Origin: Alphaproteobacteria bacterium
Lineage (GTDB): Bacteria > Pseudomonadota > Alphaproteobacteria > UBA9655
DNA length: 64,000 nucleotides
Reading direction: 5' to 3'
NCBI GenBank assembly: GCA_947457015.1
Contig: CANGTV010000001.1
Location: 1 to 64,000, forward strand
Positions 1 through 8,794 of this stretch are shown here, in pieces. Under the pieces are notes generated by a model. The model was given only the letters and a program-made list of their open reading frames with translations. It ran no database searches and was not told where the DNA came from. The stretch's first letter is position 1, and each line of letters begins with the position of its first letter. The translations under genes were made by a program, and so were the position numbers.

Positions 1-1
1 T

Positions 2-2698
2 AGTTCGACAAAAAGCTCATCTACAGACCAAAACTCCAGTTCTTCCTCCTGCCTCTCTAGCAGATCAACTTCCTCTTCAAACTTTCAGAAGAAGGACTTA
101 AAGGATCAACCTTCCAAAGAAAGTGGGGGCTTAAAGCTCCAACAGAATCGCATACTAGAAGTTAATCAAAACTTACCTATTACAATCCTAAATAGAGATC
201 CACTTTATGAGCTTATTGTCTCAGCAGAAGATAATGGGTGTGCACTCTATTGTCTTGGGTTTAATAGCCATAAAGAGGCAAGAGAGGCTTTATTACTCCG
301 CTCCAATGATCTGCAAATAAGAAGATTAGTTTTACCTGAGATCCGAGCGGATTTATCTGTAAGCAGCGAATTCTCCCAATTTCTTAGAAATAGTCAAACA
401 TACAAGGAGCTGGATAAAGAAACATCCACAGCCCAGACAAATTTAAACACTGTAGTTCAGCAACTGAGCAAGAAGCTTAATGTTGAAAGAACAGCAACCC
501 ATGAGCAACTGCAAAGTTCTTCCTTAGATCTCACGGAATATAACAGGCTCTCCCAAGCCAAAGAAAAAGCTGAGGAAGCTTTAACATCTTACCTTGTTTC
601 AAAAGAAGTTTTTGAAACCTTTATTAACGCGTTTTTAAAAGAGGGGATTCCGCAAACTTACGCTCCTGGTGCAACAACCATTCTTGACGCTTTGGCCTAT
701 GCTCAAAGAGAAAATCTAGAAGTCGTTGGTAGAGAGAATCAAAACACTGTGAATATTCTTCATCGATCATCCCCGTGGAATAATTTCTGGAAGACTCGCA
801 CCTTATTACATACCGGCTACCAAGACACATCCGGTAACTTTATTATGGGGGGATTATCAGGAACTCTTACCACAAATCATTGGAACCACTTTAATCTCTT
901 GGTGGATTATAGTACAGCTCAATTCCATAGAGCGAACCTTTCAAACTTAACCTCCAACTCTTCTTTGTTTTCTTCAACCACGGCCCTCTCTAGTAATTCT
1001 AGCTCCTCCTCTTCTGTATCTTCCTCCTCGTCACCCAGCTCACAAGCTATCCAGCTCTTTAATAAGCAAGACAAGAGTTTAATTTTTTCGACTACACCTG
1101 ACGAAACTAGGCAACTTGTTGAAAAAAAATACGGAAGCAAACTTGAATCTTTAACAATAAGTAAGGATGGATTAATCGCTTCAGATGCGCTGCTCAGAGC
1201 CCCTTCTTTTCCTCAAGAATACGAAAGGGAGCAGAATTTAATTCAAATTCTAGAATTACAAGAAGGTCTGGAAGGTTTCATCCATCATACCCTTTCTGTT
1301 ATTAAGGCTCAAAAACTCCTCATGCAGAATAAAATGGGGGGTGTATCATATTCAAAACAAGACTATGCATACTTAACAAGCATTTATGGTAATAACGACA
1401 AACAAATAAAAGCTCAACTTGAGAGAAGTTACCAAGAACTTTCTATCCTGGAGAATCAACCCTCCGATTTAGGCATACTACGAAAAAGCATCAAAGCTAT
1501 CAGCCAAGGAAAACAAGAAGCCGCCATATCTCTTTTCAGTCGGACATTGTTTAGATATATCATCATGCTTGCCTCTTGTGGTCAGAACCAGGAGGGGATA
1601 GGAAATGCAAACAGTGATAATGGTAAAGGAACTTTTCCAAGCACACGGCCTCAATATTTTTCTACTCATTCGCCACTTGGCAAGGTTCTCGTCTTATTTA
1701 ATGTTAATAATTTTTGGACATTATCCCAGCAATTAAGGCTTCTTTATGATTTTCTTCCCGATTCCGCTATTCAAAAAGAATTACGTCCTTATTTACTTAT
1801 GCCATCTCTTTACCTTTACTTACAGGGGTTTCAGGAAGATCAAAAAATACGAGGAAGCTATATAAGAGGACACTCAAAACTCTCTTTTCGTTCAACACAT
1901 TGGGATCCTAGTACCTGCTTGGACATGGATAGAACTTGGATAATGAATTCGAATGAAGGTACGCAAACGCAGATTCTTGCGCTAATGGAAGAGCCAAAGT
2001 GCTTAAAATCAAAAAAGAAGAAAAAAAAGAAGAAAGAAAAAAAAGAAGAAGTCCTTCTTCCCATCAATAGCAAGGATTATTCAACCTTGAAATGCGAGAC
2101 CGCATCTACCCAAACTGCTTCCGTAAGTAGCACGCTTCCTCTAACTTCGAAGAGCGCAGATACGACTTCTGGAAAATCTTCAAATACCAACCTTTCTCCA
2201 TCCTTAACCACAACAACATCTTTAGAAAAAAAAGACTATGAGAAAAAAAAGTATATTCCTCAGAAGATAGGACCGAGTTTATTAGAAAAGCGCATCATAC
2301 AGATAATTGAGTCGAGTAAAACAAACCAACATTTTACCTTATGCTACTTGAAACCTATAAAGCCAATCCTTCTTTCTGATAAAGATCATATTTTGATTTA
2401 TGAGAGCCTTTTTAATCTTCATACAAGCTCATCACCTGCCCCTACAAAATGGTCAAATTTTGTGCATTTTTTTGAAAAGGGTTTGGGAGGAAAAGTCACA
2501 CCCAGCATGGGGAATGGCTCAGCTCATATCCTTGAGATAATCGTACTTAATGAGAAGGGAGAAGAATTGCCCTCATCTCGCCCCATTCATAAGCCCCATC
2601 CTGATGGGATCTTATACGATGAACTTATCAAGCGTATAAAACGCCTCTTTGAATATTGGGGGTTAGCTCCTAAACAAGGGAATATTAAGTTTAAATAA
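2..2698 (+). CDS. Large serine-rich protein with OTU-like protease signature and HicA-like C-terminal domain (5' end outside window)
   Basis: The reading frame is open from base 2, so this is the last 898 residues of a longer protein. Residue numbers here are from base 2. Residues 1-30 are serine-rich. Around residue 80 is DNGCALYCLG, which resembles the catalytic-Cys motif of OTU-type cysteine proteases. Around residues 292-298 is NHWNHFNLL, resembling the OTU catalytic-His motif (H-x-N). Between them lies a Gln/Glu/Lys-rich, probably coiled-coil stretch. A second Ser-rich region follows (about residues 312-345). A Lys run (about residues 670-685) is encoded by a near-pure A tract. The last 80 residues contain a GNGSAH motif and a HKPHP motif followed by an amphipathic helix, the layout of HicA-like dsRBD-fold proteins. 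I infer a secreted effector or toxin acting on host ubiquitin; both domain calls rest on short motifs only. The true start and any signal peptide lie upstream. Confidence 0.75.
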   Translation, partial: SSTKSSSTDQNSSSSSCLSSRSTSSSNFQKKDLKDQPSKESGGLKLQQNRILEVNQNLPITILNRDPLYELIVSAEDNGCALYCLGFNSHKEAREALLLRSNDLQIRRLVLPEIRADLSVSSEFSQFLRNSQTYKELDKETSTAQTNLNTVVQQLSKKLNVERTATHEQLQSSSLDLTEYNRLSQAKEKAEEALTSYLVSKEVFETFINAFLKEGIPQTYAPGATTILDALAYAQRENLEVVGRENQNTVNILHRSSPWNNFWKTRTLLHTGYQDTSGNFIMGGLSGTLTTNHWNHFNLLVDYSTAQFHRANLSNLTSNSSLFSSTTALSSNSSSSSSVSSSSSPSSQAIQLFNKQDKSLIFSTTPDETRQLVEKKYGSKLESLTISKDGLIASDALLRAPSFPQEYEREQNLIQILELQEGLEGFIHHTLSVIKAQKLLMQNKMGGVSYSKQDYAYLTSIYGNNDKQIKAQLERSYQELSILENQPSDLGILRKSIKAISQGKQEAAISLFSRTLFRYIIMLASCGQNQEGIGNANSDNGKGTFPSTRPQYFSTHSPLGKVLVLFNVNNFWTLSQQLRLLYDFLPDSAIQKELRPYLLMPSLYLYLQGFQEDQKIRGSYIRGHSKLSFRSTHWDPSTCLDMDRTWIMNSNEGTQTQILALMEEPKCLKSKKKKKKKKEKKEEVLLPINSKDYSTLKCETASTQTASVSSTLPLTSKSADTTSGKSSNTNLSPSLTTTTSLEKKDYEKKKYIPQKIGPSLLEKRIIQIIESSKTNQHFTLCYLKPIKPILLSDKDHILIYESLFNLHTSSSPAPTKWSNFVHFFEKGLGGKVTPSMGNGSAHILEIIVLNEKGEELPSSRPIHKPHPDGILYDELIKRIKRLFEYWGLAPKQGNIKFK

Positions 2699-2783
2699 AG
2701 AAATACAAATTGTTGTATAAGGAAAAAACAAATGTTTTTATTATATGTTGATTCTTAATTTATATTTGTATATCGGATTAATT

Positions 2784-2819
2784 GTGAACCTCCACGGGGC
2801 AAGCCCCGTGGAGGTTCAC
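2784..2819. terminator. Perfect 17-bp inverted repeat between convergent genes
   Basis: Two perfect 17-base arms (2784-2800 and 2803-2819, GC-rich core CCACGGGGC / GCCCCGTGG) are separated by only two bases. The hairpin lies between the upstream plus-strand gene and the minus-strand LysR gene and could end transcription from both sides. There is no following T run on the plus strand, so it may act as a Rho-dependent or processing hairpin, or be a repeat. Confidence 0.5.
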
Positions 2820-2911
2820 CACTTATCAATATTGGGCCTGCCAGAAGGCGACGCCGTACACTGCTAGACTCAAGAGCTTTTAAAAACCACGCGAGAGCAG
2901 GGCTTTTTGAG

Positions 2912-3697
2912 TTAGCCTGCCAGGCGACCGTCTTGAAGAAGGTTGTTAATACGCGCGAGCGGCAGATATCCTATGCCGAGGCCCATGAGGTGAGCTTGGA
3001 CTTTTGCATCCATTGTGGGCACAATGATTTTGGACTGACGTGAAATAGCACCCGACGATCGTTTGGAGAGGCCTTGAGAGGTGTCTGAAACAACAATGCT
3101 TGGAAAAGCTTCTAAATCTTCTGGCGTTAGGGGGGCAGGAAAACGGGTCAGAGGATGATCTTTAGCGACTGCAAAAACAAATTCTACCGTTCCCAACGGC
3201 TGTTGATCACACAGAAGATCAAGAGGCGGATCGCCGGTTGTTCCAATGGCAAGGGTTGCTCGATTCTCGAGGAGGGCATCCCAACAGCCATTTAAGACTT
3301 CGCGCGAGATGCGAAGATTAACGTTAGGGGCTGCTTTGCGAAATTCTTCTATAAGAAAAAATAAATTTTCTGTTGGAAAAACATCATCGATGGCGATGGA
3401 AAATTCTTCCTCCCACCCTTTTTTAATTTGCTGAATGTCCGCTTTAAGACGTTCTAATCCTTGGAGAAGAGGTTTGCCTCTCTCCAGGAAAAACCGTCCT
3501 TCAGGGGTTAAGGTGGGGCGATAGGAGGAGCGATCAAAAATCTGGAAACCAACCTGATCTTCTAGCTTTTTAATGTGTTGTGTGATCGCTGAACGGGTGC
3601 GATAAAGGAGGTCTGCCGCTGCAGAAAAGGAACCAGAGCGTTCTATGGTGGCAAGAAGGATTAAATCCTGGATATCAAAATTCATGCGCGGTCTCAT
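2912..3697 (-). CDS. LysR-family transcriptional regulator, C-terminus apparently cut by a frameshift
   Basis: Residues 5-65 form the LysR winged helix-turn-helix (SGSFSAAADLLYRTRSAITQ). The rest is a LysR substrate-binding domain with two Rossmann-like lobes. At 261 residues it is shorter than the usual 290-310. Just past the stop, another reading frame on the same strand continues with PALAWFLKALESSSVRRR, which looks like the normal last helix of a LysR protein, so one indel near 2912-2920 has probably removed the tail. The gene is divergent from the rhodanese gene with 134 bp between them, the usual arrangement for a LysR regulator and its target. Effector unknown. Confidence 0.85.
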   Translation of the reverse strand: MRPRMNFDIQDLILLATIERSGSFSAAADLLYRTRSAITQHIKKLEDQVGFQIFDRSSYRPTLTPEGRFFLERGKPLLQGLERLKADIQQIKKGWEEEFSIAIDDVFPTENLFFLIEEFRKAAPNVNLRISREVLNGCWDALLENRATLAIGTTGDPPLDLLCDQQPLGTVEFVFAVAKDHPLTRFPAPLTPEDLEAFPSIVVSDTSQGLSKRSSGAISRQSKIIVPTMDAKVQAHLMGLGIGYLPLARINNLLQDGRLAG

Positions 3698-3831
3698 CTT
3701 GTTAAGAAAAAATAACCATTCTGTTTAAAATTATCAAATTAATTTTTTTTATTTTTTTATGTTATAAGGAAAAAGTAACTTAGAATATTAAGATATTTTA
3801 AACAAATTTTGTAACCAGAAAGGATAAAGCA

Positions 3832-4302
3832 ATGAGTAAAACAACGAAAATGGCTAAGATTATAGGCGCTTCATTCTTGGCGGCCTCTTCCGCCGTAGGG
3901 GAAAGTGCCCCTCAGGCCCCCTTGCAAAACACACAACAGGCTGTTGAGTATTTTACGCAGGAATTGAACTTCAAAACAAATCCTCATGGGGTTAAAGCGG
4001 TTCTCGAAGGAAAAGAGAAAAACGTGATTATCGTTGATGTCCGTTCTGCAAAAGATTACGCCAAAGGCCATATTCCAGGCGCAATTAACATTCCTTGGGA
4101 AGAGCATGAAGGCTTTGACGGGGCTGAAACGGAATTTCCTGAATTAAGCAAAGATAAATATGCGTACGTTTATTGTTACCAGTTGTTGTGCAATTTGGGA
4201 CAAAAAGCAGCCAAAAAATTTGCGTCCCTCGGCTATCCCGTGAAAGAGATCGTGGGAGGATTTGACGAATGGAAAAAAGAGGGGAATCCTGTTAAGAAAT
4301 AA
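3832..4302 (+). CDS. Exported single-domain rhodanese (sulfurtransferase-like)
   Basis: A single rhodanese domain of 156 residues. It has the VDVRSAKDYAKGHIPGAINIP signature region around residues 68-88 and the active-site loop CYQLLCNLG, with the likely catalytic Cys115 and a second Cys120. The C-terminal GGFDEWKKEGNPV is the usual rhodanese end. The N-terminus (KMAKIIGASFLAASSAVGESA) looks like a weak signal peptide, which suggests a periplasmic location. The ribosome-binding site AGAAAGGA precedes the ATG. The gene is divergent from the LysR regulator and probably controlled by it. The sulfur substrate is not known. Confidence 0.88.
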   Translation: MSKTTKMAKIIGASFLAASSAVGESAPQAPLQNTQQAVEYFTQELNFKTNPHGVKAVLEGKEKNVIIVDVRSAKDYAKGHIPGAINIPWEEHEGFDGAETEFPELSKDKYAYVYCYQLLCNLGQKAAKKFASLGYPVKEIVGGFDEWKKEGNPVKK

Positions 4303-4314
4303 AAGGGAAATATA

Positions 4315-4341
4315 ATCACCTCAGGCGTTGCCTGAGGTGAT
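4315..4341 (+). terminator. Hairpin after rhodanese gene
   Basis: Perfect 12-bp arms ATCACCTCAGGC / GCCTGAGGTGAT with a 3-base loop, 12 bases after the rhodanese stop and between convergent genes. The run of T that follows is weak (TATTATTT about 10 bases downstream), so it is a plausible rather than certain intrinsic terminator. Confidence 0.65.
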
Positions 4342-4360
4342 GAAGAGAGTATTATTTCCT

Positions 4361-5563
4361 CTATCTCAACGCCCTCACTGCTTCCGCAATGCGGCGACAG
4401 CCGTCCAGCAAAAGCTTTGTTTCTGTGGCATAAGAAATCCGGAAATAAGGAGAAAGCCCAAAAGCAACGCCTGGCACAACTGCAACGCCTGCGGAGTCTA
4501 AAAGATAAGTCGCAAACGCAGAATCATCTGTAATGACCGCTCCTGAAGGCGTTGTTTTTCCTATAAGAGACGCGCAAGAAGGATAAAGGTAAAAGGCACC
4601 TTGCGGAGTGAAGCAGGTAAGCTCCGGAGCCTCGCCCAAAATCTTTAAAGCTTGATCGCGCCTCTCTGCAAAGGTTTGAACCCATTCATTTAAGAAGCCT
4701 TGAGGGCCTTCGAGAGCCGCGAGAGCGGCTTCTTGCGCGATGGAGGTTGCATTTGAGGTTGATTGCGACTGTAACATGGTCATGGCTTTAATAAGGGGGA
4801 GTGGACCTGCTCCATACCCAATGCGCCAGCCCGTCATAGCGTAGCTTTTAGAAACCCCATTGACCGTGAGAACGCGCTCTTTGAGATCAGGAGCAATTTG
4901 AACAAGGGTTGTGAACTGAAACCCGTCATAGACAAGGTGTTCATAGATATCGTCGCTTAAAACATACACATGAGGATGCTGACGTAAGACGGTGGCTAAC
5001 TCCTCAAGCTCTTGGCGTGAGTAAGCCATGCCGGTGGGGTTGCCTGGAGAATTTAAAATCAGCCACTTTGTTTTGGGGGTAATGGCATTTTCCAACTCTT
5101 TGGAGGTTAATTTTAAATGATGTTCTGAAGAACATTTCACAACGATAGGGACGCCTTCTGCAAGGGCCACCATGTCAGGGTACGACACCCAGTAAGGGGC
5201 AGGAATGATAACCTCATCCCCTGGATCAAGGGAGGCTAAGAAGGCGTTGAAAATGACCTGCTTTGCACCCACTCCCACAATAATTTGCTCTGGTGCGTAG
5301 TCGATTTCGTTTTCACGCTTGAATTTTTGAGCAATGGCTTTGCGTAAGGGGAGAATTCCAGCAACAGCGGTGTATTTTGTCTTTCCTTGTCTCAAGGCAC
5401 GGATAGCTGCGTCTTTAATAAACTGAGGGGTGTCGAAGTCGGGCTCTCCTGTTCCAAAGTCAATCACATCGTGTCCCAAAGCCTTGAGTTCTGTCGCGCG
5501 CGCGGTGACGGCTAAGGTAGGAGAAGGCTTGATATACGCCATGCGGTGGCTAATGAGAGACAT
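4361..5563 (-). CDS. aspC: Aspartate / aromatic aminotransferase, class I PLP enzyme
   Basis: A fold-type I aminotransferase of 400 residues. NSPGNPTG at about 171-178 is the substrate/PLP-phosphate loop, SDDIYEHLVY at about 203-212 contributes PLP-binding residues, and NGVSKSYAMTGWRIGY carries the PLP lysine (Lys239) and a phosphate-binding region. The family makes aspartate from oxaloacetate and glutamate, often with some aromatic or prephenate activity. The frame is open further upstream, but the ATG at 5563 has an AAGGAAAG ribosome-binding site and begins at the usual MSLISHRMAYIKPSPT; longer starts would overlap ogt. Divergent from ogt. Confidence 0.93.
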   Translation of the reverse strand: MSLISHRMAYIKPSPTLAVTARATELKALGHDVIDFGTGEPDFDTPQFIKDAAIRALRQGKTKYTAVAGILPLRKAIAQKFKRENEIDYAPEQIIVGVGAKQVIFNAFLASLDPGDEVIIPAPYWVSYPDMVALAEGVPIVVKCSSEHHLKLTSKELENAITPKTKWLILNSPGNPTGMAYSRQELEELATVLRQHPHVYVLSDDIYEHLVYDGFQFTTLVQIAPDLKERVLTVNGVSKSYAMTGWRIGYGAGPLPLIKAMTMLQSQSTSNATSIAQEAALAALEGPQGFLNEWVQTFAERRDQALKILGEAPELTCFTPQGAFYLYPSCASLIGKTTPSGAVITDDSAFATYLLDSAGVAVVPGVAFGLSPYFRISYATETKLLLDGCRRIAEAVRALR

Positions 5564-5612
5564 GAGAATTCTTTCCTTGTAACTGATTTTATTATACAGC
5601 AAACTGCCCTCT

Positions 5613-6164
5613 ATGATCAATCAAATCAACCCTCAGTTTTTTTCTAGGGACGCCTTTTGTAAGGCTTATCCCCAGTTATATTATGGGATGGATCAGAAAT
5701 GGCTTGTTGTTATGACAGGGGACGATCAGGTTTGCGGTCTTGCGCTGAAGATCTTTCCCCATCCCTTATCCCTTCTCAGGTGCTTTAAAAAACATACCTT
5801 AATTGAAAAGGAAATGAGCCTCTCTCAATCAGCACCCTATCTTCTGGCAGGGACTCCCTTTCAACAGCATGTTTGGAAGGCTCTTCTCGAGATTCCTCGT
5901 GGGATTGTGGTGAGCTATCAGGATCTAGCTAATCGCCTCCATATGCCTAAAGCCGTAAGAGCGGTTGCAAATGCTGTAGGGGCTAATCCGATTTCTCCTT
6001 TAATTCCTTGTCATCGCATTGTGGGGAGTCGACAGCATATGGGAGGATATCACTGGGGAGTACCGGCAAAGGCGACTCTTTTGCGAGAAGAAGGGGTCGA
6101 TCTTTCTTCTTTTAAGGGGCTTCCCATAGGACTTGAGAAGGAGTATAGAGAGAGCACTTTTTAA
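5613..6164 (+). CDS. ogt: Methylated-DNA--protein-cysteine methyltransferase
   Basis: A suicide DNA-repair enzyme that takes the methyl group from O6-methylguanine onto its own cysteine. The PCHR active-site motif is present with Cys133, followed by [14 protein letters not shown] typical of Ogt/AdaB. The DNA-binding helix-turn-helix is in [16 protein letters not shown]. Length (183 residues) fits Ogt. It reads away from aspC, with only 49 bp between the two start codons, so their promoters overlap. No strong ribosome-binding site is visible. ndk follows after 14 bp, probably co-transcribed. Confidence 0.94.
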   Translation: MINQINPQFFSRDAFCKAYPQLYYGMDQKWLVVMTGDDQVCGLALKIFPHPLSLLRCFKKHTLIEKEMSLSQSAPYLLAGTPFQQHVWKALLEIPRGIVVSYQDLANRLHMPKAVRAVANAVGANPISPLIPCHRIVGSRQHMGGYHWGVPAKATLLREEGVDLSSFKGLPIGLEKEYRESTF

Positions 6165-6178
6165 ACCTGGAGATTAAC

Positions 6179-6595
6179 ATGCAACGTACTTTATCTATTC
6201 TTAAGCCAGACGTAACACGCAGAAATTTAACGGGAGCGGTGAATGGACGAATAGAAAATTCGGACTTGAGAATTATTGCACAGAAGCGCATTCATCTGTC
6301 CCTTGAACAAGCTCAACAATTTTATGCAGTCCATCAAGAAAGGTCATTTTTCAATGACTTGTGTTCTTTTATGAGTTCAGGGCCTGTTGTTGCTCAAGTT
6401 TTGGAAGGCGACAACGCTGTTGAGCAATACCGTAAGATTATGGGGGCCACCAATCCTGCTAATGCAGATGAAGGCACTATTCGTCGAGATTTTGCTGAGT
6501 CTATCGAAGCAAATTCAGTGCATGGATCTGATAGCCTTGAAAATGCGGGGATTGAAATTGCTTTCTTCTTTAGCCAAATGGAAATTGTTGGCTAA
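6179..6595 (+). CDS. ndk: Nucleoside diphosphate kinase
   Basis: Balances nucleoside triphosphate pools by a ping-pong transfer through a phosphohistidine. The sequence begins with the family hallmark [10 protein letters not shown]. The catalytic histidine is His115 in the NSVHGSDS motif. At 138 residues it is of normal length. A GGAG ribosome-binding site precedes the ATG. It is the last gene before a palindromic repeat. Confidence 0.97.
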   Translation: MQRTLSILKPDVTRRNLTGAVNGRIENSDLRIIAQKRIHLSLEQAQQFYAVHQERSFFNDLCSFMSSGPVVAQVLEGDNAVEQYRKIMGATNPANADEGTIRRDFAESIEANSVHGSDSLENAGIEIAFFFSQMEIVG

Positions 6596-6630
6596 GACTA
6601 CGGCCTTACTACCCACCAGTTTTCTCTTCT

Positions 6631-6702
6631 TTGTCATCCCCGAGCTAGAAATGCTTTGTTTTCCGTAGGAAAACATTAGAATTTCTTCATCGGGGATGAC
6701 AA
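6631..6702. repeat. Dispersed palindromic repeat, type 1 (72 bp)
   Basis: Outer arms TTGTCATCCCCGA / TCGGGGATGACAA enclose an imperfect inner palindrome (GAAATGCT...AGAATTTC with GTTTTCC/GGAAAAC in the middle). The same unit, whole or rearranged, occurs near 35.3, 50.2, 58.0 and 59.8 kb. It lies between ndk and the convergent L,D-transpeptidase gene and could also act as a terminator. Confidence 0.9.
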
Positions 6703-6733
6703 AAGAAGGGCAACGGCTAAGAGAGAGCTAATC

Positions 6734-8326
6734 CTAAGGAGCGGACGCCACACTAAGGATGCCATGCTTTTCTGCAGGGGCGTCCTTAAAGCCTCTTTTT
6801 GCTTTTTCTAAAGCTGTCCAAATCTTGGCATCTTGACCGTACTCATCGTCAACAAAGTTCCATTTATAGTTTTCATCTTCAAAAACCGTAAAATAGGTTA
6901 TGAAAACAGGAAGAGACGCTTCGAGCTTGACGCGTTTTGTTCGGGTTCCTGACGATTCTTCTTCGATGCGGTTGCGCGTCCATTCATGTGGGTTATTGAA
7001 AACGAATCCAGCCAGCTTTACGGGGTCTTGTACGCGGATACAGCCGGAACTTAAGGCTCTTTTGGCTTTGTTAAAAAGTTTTTCCTCTGGTGTTCCATGC
7101 AGATAGATAGAAAAGGGATTATCAATTGTGAAGCGGATTTTTCCAAGTGCATTGGCATTGCCGGGGCTTTGAACGATCCGTATGGGGAAGCTTCCACTCG
7201 AATAGGAGTCCCAATTAACGGACGTTGGGCTGAGTTCTTCTCCAGATGAATTATAAAAATGATATCCCTTTCCCGCAAAGGCGTTGGGGTTGCGTTTGAG
7301 CTTTGGCAATTTATCTTTTACGGCAATGCTGGTGGGAACATGCCAGGAAGGATTAAAAATAATCTCGGTCATGGGCGCGTAAAAAACTGGAGTTTTCCTA
7401 TACTCTCGTCCTGTAATGATGGGCATATAGAAAGAATTGATCCCATTCACAGCCTTTAAGTAAAATCCAGGAATGTTCACTTGAATATAACGAGAGGGGA
7501 GAGGGGTTGGAAGCCACCTTTGGCGTTCAAGGCTGACGATGATGGATTTAAGGCGGTCTTCAATAGGCGTATTTAAAGCTTTAAGTGTTTCTCCTCCGAC
7601 CTTTCCATCTTGCTCGAGGCCATGGCGACTTTGATAAAGTTTAAGAGCTTCTTCTAAATCTTCGTCAAAAACGTCAGATCCTTGCCCGTGACCAGAGAGT
7701 GTATCTTGAGCGATGAGCAGAGTTTTCAGAGCTTCCACGAGAGGGCCTTTGTCTCCTTTTTGAAGTTTAGTGTTTTTTGGCAGTTGTGGCCATTCTCCAA
7801 GGGTTTGCTTGTGGCGATAAAGGGCTAAAAGCTGCTTCATATGTTGATATTCTGGGGTAGGCGGGGCGAGATCATAAATCCAACTGCACTGCTCAGGGTG
7901 AGACAAATACTCTTTTAAAAGCTGGACGGCATCCACAGCCTTTCGTTTGAGATGAATATTTTTATCCACTGCCTGCGGGTCAAGACGTCCTCCCTTCATA
8001 TCAGAGATATAATTAAGGGCCGCAAAGGTTAAGAGGGCATCCGCCTCTTTTTGAGTTTCAGGAGAGGTTAGGTCTGCTTTTTTCAGATGTTCAACAAAAG
8101 GCAGGTAATCTTCTGCCCATAGACCGTCATCCTTGGCGTGCGTGAGAGCGTCAAGAAGAGATAATCCACAAGCGGTCCAGGTATTATTTTGGATCCAAAA
8201 GAGTTTTTCTTGAAGAGGATCGTAAGCTTTTTGAACACGGGAATCTTCTTGGGCGTTAGGCAATGCGCGCCCATAGGTTAAGCTAAAAAGCCCCATAAAG
8301 AAAAAAAGACAGATTTTTCTTTTCAT
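6734..8326 (-). CDS. Murein L,D-transpeptidase (YcbB/LdtD type)
   Basis: Makes 3-3 cross-links between diaminopimelate residues in peptidoglycan, or attaches proteins to it. The order of domains is the LdtD order: signal peptide (about 1-22, MKRKICLFFFMGLFSLTYG), N-terminal scaffold, peptidoglycan-binding domain 1 (around residues 195-255, LKLYQSRHGLEQDG), then a YkuD catalytic domain. The catalytic motif HGTP ... SSGCIRV has both the His and the nucleophilic Cys. The ATG at 8326 has a strong AGGAGAG ribosome-binding site, so the 14 extra upstream codons are left out. An LdtR-type regulator, known in related bacteria to control such enzymes, is found at 60 kb. Confidence 0.92.
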   Translation of the reverse strand: MKRKICLFFFMGLFSLTYGRALPNAQEDSRVQKAYDPLQEKLFWIQNNTWTACGLSLLDALTHAKDDGLWAEDYLPFVEHLKKADLTSPETQKEADALLTFAALNYISDMKGGRLDPQAVDKNIHLKRKAVDAVQLLKEYLSHPEQCSWIYDLAPPTPEYQHMKQLLALYRHKQTLGEWPQLPKNTKLQKGDKGPLVEALKTLLIAQDTLSGHGQGSDVFDEDLEEALKLYQSRHGLEQDGKVGGETLKALNTPIEDRLKSIIVSLERQRWLPTPLPSRYIQVNIPGFYLKAVNGINSFYMPIITGREYRKTPVFYAPMTEIIFNPSWHVPTSIAVKDKLPKLKRNPNAFAGKGYHFYNSSGEELSPTSVNWDSYSSGSFPIRIVQSPGNANALGKIRFTIDNPFSIYLHGTPEEKLFNKAKRALSSGCIRVQDPVKLAGFVFNNPHEWTRNRIEEESSGTRTKRVKLEASLPVFITYFTVFEDENYKWNFVDDEYGQDAKIWTALEKAKRGFKDAPAEKHGILSVASAP

Positions 8327-8399
8327 TTTCTCTCCTAAAAAACAAACAAATGCTTTTGTTGACGACACTAAGAGAGTCAGTTATAACTCTAATCATCAG

Positions 8400-8408
8400 T
8401 GTGGATAA
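8400..8408 (-). promoter_or_regulatory. Consensus DnaA box upstream of rpsT-dnaA
   Basis: TGTGGATAA, the exact reverse complement of the TTATCCACA DnaA box, lies 20 bp before rpsT and about 390 bp before dnaA. Only one perfect box was seen here. That fits autoregulation of the rpsT-dnaA region by DnaA better than an origin. The effect on transcription is inferred. Confidence 0.55.
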
Positions 8409-8427
8409 CTTGTAAATAAGGACTATT

Positions 8428-8688
8428 ATGGCACAACACCAATCAGCAATGAAGCGGATTCGTCGGGATGCACGGCAAACCTTACGTAATCATTCTCGAC
8501 TTTCACGCGTTCGGACTTTTATTAAAAAAGTGGAAGCAGCATTAATGGCGGGCGATAAATCAAAAGCTCAAGAAGCATTGGCCCTCGCTCAGCCAGAAAT
8601 TATGCGAAGTGTTACGAAAGGGGTCTTGCATAGAAATACGGCCGCTCGTAAATTATCTCGCCTTAATGCGCGTGTTAAAGCAGCGTAG
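8428..8688 (+). CDS. rpsT: 30S ribosomal protein S20
   Basis: An 86-residue, strongly basic helical protein that binds 16S rRNA early in 30S assembly. [20 protein letters not shown] and the C-terminal [20 protein letters not shown] are diagnostic for S20. Start ATG follows ATAAGGA. rpsT next to dnaA is a common alphaproteobacterial arrangement. Confidence 0.98.
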   Translation: MAQHQSAMKRIRRDARQTLRNHSRLSRVRTFIKKVEAALMAGDKSKAQEALALAQPEIMRSVTKGVLHRNTAARKLSRLNARVKAA

Positions 8689-8794
8689 CAGCGTAGTGGT
8701 ATAACAATTTAACTCTGTATTTTCTTATTATATGTTGCTTGCTGTGTAAAAACTGCAGCTCATCTGTTACACCTCTCTACAATGATTTACAAAT

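Noticed and set aside
1858-2073. Minus-strand ORF with a Phe run
   Set aside because: It is the antisense of the lysine tract in the large gene and has no supporting start signals.
5564-5620. Longer aspC start
   Set aside because: It would overlap ogt and has no ribosome-binding site; 5563 has AAGGAAAG.
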